Source: Ditylenchus dipsaci (taxonomy: Eukaryota; Nematoda; Chromadorea; Rhabditida; Anguinidae). Taken from it: a stretch of DNA of 64,000 nucleotides. Below, one piece after another: positions 40,698 through 64,000 of this stretch (position 1 is the stretch's first letter; every line of letters begins with the position of its first letter). The notes beneath the pieces are model-generated. The model searched no databases. It had not been told where the DNA came from and worked only from the letters and a program-made list of their open reading frames with translations. The translations under genes were made by a program, and so were the position numbers. The stretch is from assembly GCA_004194705.1 (NCBI GenBank), contig SADC01000181.1:1-64000 (forward strand), in the 5' to 3' direction.

Positions 40698-41899
40698 TCA
40701 ACAGAGCAGACTACCAAACTGCAACCAACGAGATCGTAAAATAATAAAGCTTTTAGGGTTAGTCATATTTGACCAAGGAGTGTCCTTCTTGATCTGCTCC
40801 AATTCTTCGGCAGTCATGTCATCTGGCATGCCAAACATGTCTCTAATGCCTTGATGGTCTTTGCTTTCAATCTTGTCCCTAACCATACCAGCTATAGCTT
40901 GGGCAGAGTACAGTTGCAATGAAGCAATGTCCTGATAATAATCATAACTGATAAGCGTTTTCTATACATTTTAAAAGACAGAAATTCATTTGAGAGATAC
41001 CCAAAAACAGGATTGTTACGCGCTAGCGAAACGGCGGATTACCGGGCTAAACACTTGGGGTTAGTAAGCATAAGTGCCGAAAAAATACTTAACCTAAAAA
41101 AATACGAAACAATACTTCATATGACCCGCACACATCCGAGCTTGACTGTTATTTGTGAGTATAGCAGCCAATTTTGAAAATAATAACTTACAATTTTTTT
41201 TGTCCAATATTTTTTGAAAAAATAACTAGTTTTTTCAATATTTTTCTCAAAGTTCTGACTACTCACTTTCGTATCCAGTATTACAATTCAGAATCTACTA
41301 TAATTTGAGAAATGTAAAGATTTTTTAAAAACTCTGTAAATCTCTACAGTTTTCAAATGATTCGGTGAGCTTGATAGCTTACCGGAAGGCTACTTTACAC
41401 ATCTCTGCAAAATAATTTTAAAAGTCACAATAAAAATTCAAAGAAATATGACCCGCACACATCGCCATGTTTGAAGTAATCAAAGAATTACCAAATAACT
41501 GGCAGCGGTGTTCAAGTCGAAAAGTTCCTGTAGTGGTAGATCCAAGAACTTTTTCTCCTCCTCTGTGAATGTGAACCATATACGGGCTTTGGTGTCGTTT
41601 TCCTGCTGGACCACTGGTTCAGGTACATCTATAATAAACTTGTTTGTAAAAGCACTGGAACTTGTGAAGCCCAACCAATGTGTTGAAGCAACCAGGTGTG
41701 GATCTTGCTAAAGATGTGGTGGAGACCACCTTCATGTCGAACACAAACGAAGAGTGGTCTTCAGCCAAGTTCAGGTCATTGTACATATTGTCGAAGGTGT
41801 GGGACTGGCGAATAGCTGCCAACTCAACACCAATCACTTCGCCATCTTTGGTGCGGCAAGAGATTTTGGGAGAGTCAGTGTTGTTGAAAAAGAAGACAT
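40698..41899 (-). CDS. SKP1-related protein (SCF adaptor), two exons
   Basis: SKP1 proteins link F-box proteins to cullin in SCF ubiquitin ligases. Exon 1 runs 41,899 to 41,492, exon 2 from 40,931 to a stop at 40,698. The first part shows the SKP1/BTB-POZ start pattern (ISCRTKDGEVIGVELAAIRQ, then SHTFDNMYNDL). The middle is ARIWFTFTEEEKKFLDLPLQ then ELFDLNTAASYL, equivalent to the conserved block before the LDI motif. After the intron come DIASLQLYSAQAIAGMVRDK and HQGIRDMFGMPDDMTAEELE, then QIKKDTPWS, the F-box-binding C-terminal helices. The usual final WCEEK is replaced by NMTNP and about 15 more residues. One base appears missing near the start (TTTTT run at about 41,890) and one near 41,670. 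It lies between the two P450 genes on the opposite strand. Confidence 0.8.
41119..41463. repeat. 18-bp direct repeats flanking 309 bp in the SKP1-gene intron
   Basis: ATATGACCCGCACACATC is exact at 41,119-41,136 and 41,446-41,463. The sequence between has no obvious inverted ends. Confidence 0.6.
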
Positions 41900-41988
41900 G
41901 GTCTTGAATTGGGACTGACTTTCAATAGCTAATAACTAAAAAATTCAAAGTTTGTTTTACCTTTAAAAGGTAATTGAAATTTTCATAC

Positions 41989-42200
41989 TTATCCCTTATC
42001 CCAGACTACATTTTAGAGCAAATTTTCAGAGACTTTTCTCGCTGTCTTTTATCAATTTTATGCTGCTTTCTGAATTGTTAGTTTAAAAAAGAAACATTTG
42101 CGTCGATAGAAATAGGAACAAGACGCAAAAAATTCAGAAAAAATAGTGAAAAAAGTCTCCGAAAATATGCTCTGAAAATGTAGTCCGGGATAAGGATCAG
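41989..42200. mobile_element. Foldback MITE with CTTATCCCTTATCCCAGACT arms
   Basis: Left arm CTTATCCCTTATCCCAGACT then ACATTTTAGAGCA; right arm CTCTGAAAATGTAGTCCGGG then ATAAGGAT. Related words occur near 5760-5830 and 11,950. Confidence 0.6.
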
Positions 42201-42336
42201 AACCGAAATTTATTAAACAAACTAAGTGTAGAGCAAAGACAAAAGGCTCACTCAAACTAAGACAACCAAGGTCAATTTTTTTGTAAATTTTGTGTTTGGA
42301 ACTAAAGTCATTTCTTGAAACTTATCGTATGTAAAC

Positions 42337-42413
42337 CAGTGTTTTCAAAAGTCATAGGCATAATTACAGTCAAAATTATAGTCAAACTATGCCTATGAGT
42401 TTTGAAAACACTG
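42337..42413. mobile_element. Minimal hAT-like MITE (77 bp hairpin)
   Basis: CAGTGTTTTCAAAAGTCATA and its inverted copy ending TTTTGAAAACACTG leave almost no loop. Flanks ATGTAAAC / ATATAAAC match at 7 of 8 bases. Confidence 0.75.
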
Positions 42414-42644
42414 ATATAAACTAATACAGCAGCACTCCCTGATTTTAAATGATCTTTGCAAAATTGTGGTTTTGTCCCACTTTTGTGTATAGTCTTCAAA
42501 ACTCAAATTGTAGCTCATCTCATTTGCTATAATATAGTGTGAACTTGTCTGCGCGAACAGCGAAAATTGCGCGGCAATTTTTTTCTTTTTTCGAAAACTC
42601 GAATTTTCAAACAGTTTTTTTTTAAAGTGATAACACAATTACGT

Positions 42645-42847
42645 AGCCCTGTTATTCTAGTTTCTAACGAGATATCATTCGATGCAACATGTTTGCAAAA
42701 TGTGGCACCAAAAAAATAACGGTATTAAACAAGCCAGAAGATGAATTTTATTTGCTGACTTGCTTGGTATGTCAACTTTTTTATGCCACATTTTGCAAAT
42801 ATGTTGCATCAAATGATACCTCGTTAGAAACTAAAATGGCAGGGCTA
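42645..42847. mobile_element. Foldback MITE, TAGCCCTG ends
   Basis: TAGCCCTGTTATTCTAGTTT / AAACTAAAATGGCAGGGCTA are inverted, continuing through GATGCAACATGTTTGCAAAA and its inverted partner. Confidence 0.7.
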
Positions 42848-42959
42848 TATCATGGTGTTATTACATTTAGAAATTGTTTGTGTTGTGCCTCTTTGACCAG
42901 AAGAAAAAAATTGGCCAGCAATTTTCGGCGCTCTGTGGGTCATACAAAAAAAGAAGTTT

Positions 42960-43885
42960 AAATATTAAGGAAGTGCTGCTTTATTAGAGGAATACCGCAC
43001 TTGATTTTGGCAGCTCCGATTTAGCACTAGCTCAAACAGTTCTCAAAATAGAGATGATTCAAAAAATATTAAAAAATAAATTAAAGCAGAAAGCATAATT
43101 TCAGAGGAAATAAATAATAAAAACAGTTGCTAAAATACTATTTCTGCCACATTTTTTTTATCTAATATGTGAAAGATAAAAATGTATGTACCGTATTTTT
43201 CTCTGCTTCCAGACGTGTCTTTTAATTTTCAACAATTTAAAAATTCTACAAAAAAGACAAAATCGACTGTCAAAATAATTTTATTCTCCCTCTATTTTTT
43301 TCCGGCGCTCAATTTTCACTCCTTCCTTCTCGTACGAGGATACATGTTTAGTTTAATTTTTTTACTCATCCTTTTTTATTTTGAAATTACGCCATCCATA
43401 TCTGTGTTTTCATATCTATGTTGGCAGGCATATTTATATAGTAGTGTTGTCGCATTTCGAAAACAAAATATTATGGATACAGACTGATACTTGACGCGCA
43501 TCACGGTGCGATTTCTTTATCTTTTAAAATAAAGTTTTTATGTATCAGATTCCTGAGAATATACTTTTTGCAAACCATTGAAAAAAGATGAGAAAATAGA
43601 TTTTTGAAAAAAAAATGTACCTGCAACCCTCTAGAGAGGATTGAAAAATAGTAACTCATGGGTTACTATTAGAGCATTTTCGGCAGTCACCGCTTTTTGA
43701 CTATTTGAATTCCTGCCACATTCTTGTATAGGCCTCCTTCGGAAATTTTGGAAAGCTTTTACGAGCTTTTCAAAGTAAAAAACAAAAATTTCAAGCATTT
43801 TCGTGAATTCAAAAACTTGAAATCGCCATTTCCAGAATTTTCTTGGCTCACCATGTATAAATCTAAAAAACTTTCTTACTATGTG
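42960..43885. other. No gene recognised
   Basis: AT-rich. One worn CCGTAT-family end near 42,970-43,000. Frames are short and of low complexity. Confidence 0.45.
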
Positions 43886-44035
43886 TGTGTAACTTTTAGC
43901 AAGAGACACACAGCAGACTACAAATGACTACTAACTACGCGTTCCATCTAATGTCCTTCCTTGTTATATTCTTCTTTTCATCAAAGAAAGTTTGGTCCAA
44001 ATCACCAGTTTAAATAATCAGTCACAACATTTGAA
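43886..44035 (+). promoter_or_regulatory. Upstream region of P450 B, conserved with P450 A
   Basis: AGCAAGAGACACACAG, GACTACAAATGACTAC, TTCCTTGTTATATTCTTC and CCAAATCACCAG parallel the sequence in front of gene A. The duplication therefore carried at least 130 bp of 5' flank. Confidence 0.55.
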
Positions 44036-57788
<13,753 letters not shown>

Positions 57789-57927
57789 ATATTTATATTA
57801 AATAATTGTCAAATTTGTTGCTTTTAATAAAAATTATAACTCTCTCATTTAACAACAAAATTCAAAGCATTGTCATCTTAAATTTTTTCGCCCTTTCTTT
57901 CACTAATTTTCAGCCATTATTTCAATA

Positions 57928-58346
57928 CAGTCAAACCTCGATATAGTGGCCCCCACCTCAAGTTCGTTCCCGCCTAAGATCCGACCCTTTTTTAACCCCA
58001 TTTTTGAAACAATTTATCGATTCTGTTTTGACAATCTGGTCGCAAATATCGTAAGGATTCCGATTTCGCCGATCGTTTTTTAATAACTAAATAGTTTTTG
58101 CATTTAAAAAGCAAAACTTCGATATAGTGACCCTCTAATTTTTTAAAGGGGGTCACTATATCGAGGTTTTGCTTTTTAAATGCAAATGCAATTGAAAAAC
58201 GATCGTCAAAATCGGAATCCTTACGATACTTGCGACCAGACTGTCAAAACAGAATCGATAAATTATTTCAAAAATGGGGTTAAAAAAGTGTCGGACCCTA
58301 GGTGGGAACGAACTTGAGGTGGGGATTGTTAAATCGAGTTTGACTG
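57928..58346. mobile_element. Complete pogo-like foldback (419 bp)
   Basis: CAGTCAAACCTCGATATAGT and a right end AAATCGAGTTTGACTG, flanked by TA. Body: AGTTCGTTCCCGCCTAAGAT, TGGTCGCAAATATCGTAAGG. Central hairpin repeats CTTCGATATAGTGACCCTCT. The best reference copy for this family. Confidence 0.88.
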
Positions 58347-59540
58347 TACCACACAGGTGTTAGATTAACACTCCAATGGTCAAGTGTGACCTTTGCTGCT
58401 CCTGGTTCAGAATTTCTCACTGAACACGATGATTTTCTATTTTCTCGGAAAATTTCCGGTCAATCTTGGACAATACTTTTTTTTGGCGTAAATTTTTTTT
58501 GTGGCATTAGATTGAAAATTTTTTACTTTTTTGAAAAGTTTTTAATTTTCATTTTTTTTTCAATTTTTGTATTTTTAGTAATTTTTTTCGCGCTTCGGCC
58601 TACGGCCGCCCCGAAGGGGGGGGAGGGGGGTAATTACCCCTACGATCGACCCCACCTTCCACCACCTCCCACACCCCCCCCCCCCGCAAATCGCGGCCCT
58701 GTTGACAAGCAACATCTGAAATTAAAAATTGTGTTAAAAATGCTCAGGTCCGCACTCAGACGGAGTTAGCTACCAGATGGTGCAACAGTTTTCTTTTTAG
58801 TGAAGGATAAAAGAACAGCTCTTCACGCGTTAAAAAAAACCCCAAATCTCACTCAGGTCGACACTCATTGTGAACGTAAGATTGAAACGGGAAAGTTGTA
58901 AGTCAATAGTCCGATTTGAAATTTAGTTTTTCTGCTTAGCTGTTGAACAGTTATATCTTCTCAAGGACCATAAGAACAAAAAAACACTACACCATAATAA
59001 AAAATTGTTAAAATCCGTGGACAACAAAACCTTCGGTATCCAATTTTTGGCCCTATCCCTCAATGGGTACCAATTTTTACGGCAAGTGACCTTGGCTGAT
59101 CTAATATAGACCTAGCTCGCCCCTCTCATTTAAACTACTGTGCTCAACGTAGGATTGGCTTGAGTCTAAAAAGTCACGAAAAAATAACATGAGGGACCAA
59201 GACAAAGAATCCACACCCCCCTCCTCGCGTGGAATAGAGTCGTCACGAAAGTACAGCCTATTTCTGTGACAGTGTTTTTATTTATTTTTTGTAACTAAAG
59301 TGTAGGGTAGGACGACTTGATAATTGTGTATTTTCAAAAAAATTCAATTTTTTTTTGTCGGAAATACTTCTTGTCAGAATTGATTATTATAAGAAAAATT
59401 TAAGTAATGCTCAGGGTCAGTCGTTAAATCGAGCGGCGATTGCACGGTTTTTTACTTGCAAACTATTTTTAAAAGAAAAATTTATCATAATTTTTTATTT
59501 ACAAACAAATTTAATTACAGCATTATTATTAGTGGCAACA
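58347..59540. other. No gene recognised; low-complexity G/C runs
   Basis: An open frame at 58,386-58,769 crosses T-rich and C-rich homopolymers and is not credible. GGCCTACGGCCGCC and a G run lie near 58,600. Confidence 0.5.
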
Positions 59541-59547
59541 AACAACA

Positions 59548-62500
59548 TTAAAAAATAAATGCTGAAGGACTATCCTTGAAATTGAACAGACTTGGAGGGA
59601 ATGTGCATGTGGACGCATCTACTGGAGCGACTATATTCAGCAGTTTGCTGAAACCGTTGACTATTCCCTTTTGTTCTAGAATCTGATTGACAGCTGCCTC
59701 ATATCTCTGAAAATTAGCCAACTTATTTTATTTCATAACATAAAATTATGGACTGACCTGTTTGTAGACAATAGGGTCCCTAGCAAACACGTAGACTGGG
59801 TAGTTACAGTTGGTGCTCATTATAGTAAACTCGTACTCTCCATTGGTATTGATTGGCCCAGTAAAGATGACATGCACTGAATTTTTTTGTTCGGATTTTG
59901 TGAGAAAAAGATCTTTGTATCTCACACATGTCTTGCGCGAAGCAAAAGAAAAATATCGAACCTTTTATTGGGTAATGTATGAACTTTTACAATAAAATTT
60001 GTAATGGTCTCTGTAAAGCATAGTGGGGCACATTTTAAAATTTGGACGGCGTCCCGTCTCCGTCTTTGAGATTCCCGCCGGCTGTCCGGCCGTCCCATTT
60101 TGAAAAATTTCCACGCCTGTCCTGCCGACCGTCCAAAAGTTTGCCGGCAGGCTACGAAGTAGCCGGGCGGCAGCCGTTCATAACATAAAATGTTTTGTTT
60201 GAATAATATAACGGTAGCATACAATAATGAGCATCGTATTTATTAGATGTCTTTTCGTCTTAACTTAGAATTAAACGAGCTTTCAATGAGGCTTCGTGAA
60301 TTGCCCAGCCTTCTGCCCTGAGTCATTCCTTTGAAAATTGAAAATATATTCAGGCAATGTTGTATGAAATATGAGATAATTGCAGTAATCACTGAAAGGG
60401 CAGAATTTCTGGCAGCAAAAAGGATTTTGTAGGATTTTTGTCTTAAGGATGGCTTGAATAATTTCGTCCTTCACGGTCCTGGAAATGGACCAAAAAGGGA
60501 CCAATTTTGAACAAAAAAGAAGATGTTGAACATAGTTTTGAATACTGGGGCCTACGTCATAAATAAACTAAAAATTTACTGTTAAAAACACCCGATTTGG
60601 AGTTTTTCAATGTTCTTTAGGCTACAATACCAAACTTAGTTTAGAATTTTTTCTGATAATTTCAAAATTTTGCAGTGATTACTCACCATTAACATCTTCT
60701 TGGTGAGCAGTGGTACGAAGAATAAGCTCTCCTGCTTGCTTTAGAATGGCATATCTACAAAAGCTGTTTTTTCACATATTTAGCATGAAAAAGCTAACCC
60801 TGAGGTAATTTTTGGTTTTGTGTAGGGTGTTCCGTCAGTAGTATACTCAAAAATCTCAAAGATTGAGCCAATGCCTCCATTGTTAACATCTGCTAATTTC
60901 TTGTAGGACACCACACTGCAGGCACTTTGGGTCAAGGGTGGTGAGTAGACCACCTCAATATTCATTATTAAAATTAAAAAAAAATATTAAAATATTCCAA
61001 AAAAATACCTGGTACCATTGGCCCATAAATGCATCAAGGTTGAATTCAGTAACAGGCACTGGTTTAGGATTGCACAGTGGACTAGAAGGTTGGGCTATCA
61101 GGTTCTGGATCATTTCCAGGTTCTCACCGATGGCAGCTTGCTGAGCTGGGTTAAGAGTGATTGGTGCAGAACTGTTAAATTCTAATGGTGAGCCACCATC
61201 TGTGCCATTACCCTAAAAAGAAGTGTTGAAAAATAGTGTCGGCTTTACTGTAGTTCATACCCTTTCTTCAAAAAACATTAACCATTACATTGAAATAAGC
61301 CAATGTAAAATTACAGTCCAGTTCCGATTCAAAAACAAAAAAAATACAAAATTGGGGTAAAAAAGTCAGACCCTAGGCGGGAACGAACGCAAGGAGGTGT
61401 CATTATATGGGAAGCAGACTGTAAAACCAAAAAAGCTTTTTATCGCCAAATGAAGCACTTTAGCTCCAAATATAAGTCTTTTTAGCGCCTAGAAAAAGCT
61501 TTGCCTTCTTTCAAAAAAGCATATTTTGTCTTCGCTCAGAACTCATTTAATTCACTTTTTGCAGCAATTTTTCTAACTTTGTAAGAATTACCTGAATGGA
61601 TCCAGAAGTAAGTGCTTTGTAAAGCACATTGCTGATCATGTTTTTGCCGGGAAGAGGACTATTATTTCCACCCAACAAATTAGTCACTGCTTTGCTAATT
61701 CGTTTGCATCTGATGGTTTGCCTGCAAATCACATACCTTTTTTAAATATTCACAAAAAAACTTCTCAACTCCAAATTGCTTACCTTCTTTGTTCATTCCA
61801 AATAAGTCTAGCACAGTTCCGATCAATCCACCAGGCACATGAGTCTCATCTGTCAATGTTCCGTACTAAATCATGAATTTCAGGTCGAAAGGGCAAAAAC
61901 CAAGAAAAGACCTCAGAAGCATCAGCAGCACTGGAGGAGAGAACAGCCTCAGACACAGAAGCAGGATGACGACGCACTTCAGCCGCTGGACCTAATCCTC
62001 CTTCTGGCACTTCAGGCTTGGACATAAACTTGGGCACTTCCGGCACATTCTGCATAACCACTGGTGTTTGCTGGCGACGCACTTGTTCATTGAAGTTGGA
62101 CATCGGGAACTTGGGCAATTTGGGATAGTCGTTGGGAATGCCGCTGATGGAGGACTTGCCTGGCGAATATCTGGGGCCTTCTGCTTTGTCTTCAACATTC
62201 GTTGACTAAAAAAAGATTTTCAAAAGTTGTACTTGTGTATTTGAAAGGGAGACAGACAGATAGCAGAAATCTACGCTAAATGTTCGAATAGAGCACTCTG
62301 TCCAATAGAGCCCTCTATCGACTTTGAGAGCGTGTATACCGTGGGAGATTAAAAATTTTGCAAAGCTGTTTATTTTTTTCGTAGGCCTGTCCAGAAGTGG
62401 GTTGAGGCCACTGAACTACGCTTACTGGCTATCGCGTAACCAATTATTATATACACTTCTGATCAAAACTTCTGTTGGTCCCTGCTGTTTATTTTCGAAC

Positions 62501-63353
62501 AAAATTTGGCTGTCCAAAATTCAGTCTTATCGGGTCTTTTTTAAAGTGCATATTAAGGCGAACTGCCAAAAAGTAGACACTACAGTGTAATCTCCCTCGT
62601 CCTTATAAAGGAATTTAGGTGACTAGAAGGATCGATGGTTGGTGATAAGACACTTTGCCCACTTCAATGGCTCTTAGCTTACAAAATCAAAAAAATTTAA
62701 AAAAACCGCTCGAGGGACATTATAACGAGCGTCGACTGTATAATTATAATCTTGGTGCAAAATATTTACCACAGAATCAGCATTTTGTTGGAAAGAGGCT
62801 AGTGGAGTCTTGCCATTTTTCAGAGAAAATCCTTGTCCAAACCCTGGTGGCAATTGACCGTATTCCGGTGCCGGAGCTAAACAAAATATTTAAAATAAAA
62901 TCCAATTCTTACTGAAAAAAAACCAGGAGGTCCGGAGAGAAATTGCTCTACAGCTCGTCCAATGGTAGCCAGACCATCCGGTTGGGCTGGACCAGCCGCA
63001 CCCTTATCCGCTTCGGTGTCTACTTTGGCATAGGTCCTTGGTGGGAAGAAATATCGTAGGTTTTTTCGGGCAGATAACCTAAAAAATATGGTAAACTAAT
63101 CAATTCCTATAATTGATTACAGATAATTTACCTCCGGGCCTTGGCCAATAAGAGTGTCCATAAGTTCGCGAGCATGACCATCTAACTCAAAATACTTGGC
63201 TAAATCTGGAGTTATTGTCGGTTTAGCAGCGTAGTTATTAGCTTGAGGCAGTGCAAAGGCATCGTTCTGAGCCAACACCAAAGGCACTAACAAACAAATC
63301 GAGGCAGAGATTACTGCACAACAGCTTAGTGCTGTGAATGTTTGTCTGGTCAT
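59548..63353 (-). CDS. Secreted lipocalin-domain protein, 11 exons
   Basis: Lipocalins are extracellular beta-barrel carriers of small hydrophobic molecules. The 568-residue product starts with a signal peptide (MTRQTFTALSCCAVISASIC, then LLVPLVLAQN). Exons: 63353-63132, 63078-62913, 62876-62770, 62205-61912, 61865-61784, 61721-61592, 61212-61009, 60953-60799, 60754-60687, 59876-59758, 59706-59548. A Pro-rich N-terminal half of about 300 residues (KLPKFPMSNFNEQVRRQQTP) has no known domain. The C-terminal half is lipocalin-like: FNLDAFMGQWYQ (GxW motif), VVYSPPLTQSACSVVSYKKL, VHVIFTGPINTNGEYEFTIM, CNYPVYVFARDPIVYKQ. Cys in SPLCN, QSACS, TNCNY and STCTF could form two disulfides. It resembles nematode lipocalin-related proteins. 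Single bases seem missing in exons 2 and 6. Confidence 0.85.
60017..60200. repeat. GC-rich dispersed repeat in lipocalin intron 9
   Basis: Repeated CGTCC / GGACGG words (AATTTGGACGGCGTCCCGTC; CCGACCGTCCAAAAGTTTGC) contrast with the AT-rich intron. Probable MITE, ends unclear. Confidence 0.45.
61316..61425. repeat. Pogo-like arm in lipocalin intron 6
   Basis: CAGACCCTAGGCGGGAACGA, then GTGTCATTATATGGGAAGCA, then GACTGTA. Signature word on the other strand ATATAATGACACC. Confidence 0.6.
62270..62745. repeat. Worn foldback in lipocalin intron 3
   Basis: GGGACATTATAACGAGCGTC then GACTGTA near 62,740 is a family-type right end. CCTCGTCCTTATAAAGG near 62,596 may be the hairpin. The left end is unclear. 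Confidence 0.45.
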
Positions 63354-64000
63354 TTTCGATGCTGTAAAAGAAAAAATAAAGCAAGAGATAATATTTTTTG
63401 GTCAAGCACAAATATTATTTATTTACAAACGCACTCAAGAAAACTTTCTCCTTGGTGGAAAATGCAAATATAAACGCAAAAATTGTTCGTCAAAACCAAG
63501 AATGATACAGGTTGTTTCAGAATTTTCGGCGACTTTTGACATCTAGTCCGTATTTTTAAATTCTGTAAACGCACAATGATATAGAATTGCATAGAGTTTT
63601 TGTGGTACATGATGTCTAAAAGATTATTTTTGCTTGGTCCCTTGTGGTTTGGACCTTGCCAAGCAACATACTAGGACCAAAGACTAAAACCACAGAGAGC
63701 CAAGCAAAAATCGTATTTTCGAGGTTATATGCTAAAAACAAATGTATCTTTTCAGGCACACAATCATGAAAACGAGTATTTATCGGTATGTACGTAACCA
63801 GGGGGAGCTAGTCTGGCTAAGCCGAACCCCCTCAGGAGTTTTATCCTTTTTAGCTCTTTTAAGCTCCACTCCTCCGTCAGAAAAGTTTTCAAAATCCTGT
63901 GAGATGCCTACGTTTCTTGGAGTGTTTAAAAGCGCACATTTTTTAATGTGTAACTTTGCATCTCTAGTTTCTGATGAGCTGTTAACTGACCCTTTGTTGC
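63354..64000. other. Upstream of the lipocalin gene, foldback relic
   Basis: 63,508-63,770 is a diverged copy of the foldback at 30,725-31,065 (mirror about GATTATTTTTGCTTGG / CCAAGCAAAAATCG). No gene seen beyond it. Confidence 0.45.

Noticed and set aside
58386..58769. 127-codon frame with a hydrophobic segment and poly-Pro
   Set aside because: Built from T-rich and C-rich low-complexity sequence; no splice or family support.

Overview
The window looks like repeat-rich chromosomal DNA from a eukaryote, most likely a nematode; no species is claimed. The reasons are short GT-AG introns, AATAAA signals, two tandem cytochrome P450 genes whose N-terminus (WKRRNLPPGPTPLP) is typical of nematode CYP2-clan enzymes, a divergent SKP1-related gene, a lipocalin-domain secreted protein and dense nested DNA transposons. 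There is no bacterial gene, operon or CRISPR array.

Layout. 0-6.9 kb: MITEs, two unrecognised minus-strand gene fragments and a deleted Tc1/mariner relic. 6.9-13.2 kb: an apparently full-length hAT transposon (7754-13107) with exact 8-bp target duplications, inserted in a tRNA-like sequence and itself carrying a nested hAT-type MITE. 13.2-17.7 kb: stacked MITEs. 18.0-21.7 kb: a minus-strand class VI myosin whose tail stops very early. 22.4-24.5 kb: a Merlin (ISXO2-like) element split by a TA-flanked foldback. 24.5-32.8 kb: dispersed repeats and foldbacks. 32.9-39.6 kb: P450 gene A. 40.7-41.9 kb: minus-strand SKP1-related gene. 44.0-57.8 kb: P450 gene B, swollen by a 1.6-kb hAT insertion in exon 2, a 3-kb 20-bp minisatellite in intron 10 and a 1-kb hAT-like MITE in intron 11. 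59.5-63.4 kb: minus-strand lipocalin gene of 11 exons.

How the genes relate. The two P450s are tandem paralogues with the same 12-exon structure, similar upstream sequence and a shared GC-AG intron. Myosin VI (actin motor), SKP1-related protein (ubiquitin ligase adaptor) and lipocalin (extracellular carrier) have no obvious joint function.

Two points dominate. First, every recognisable gene is broken only by apparent loss of single bases, often in short homopolymers, with almost no substitution stops; this looks more like indel errors in the sequence than like pseudogenes. Second, two foldback MITE families carry an element-specific word near both ends, repeated in the internal hairpin, that differs between copies while the body is conserved. 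This is the most unusual pattern seen here.
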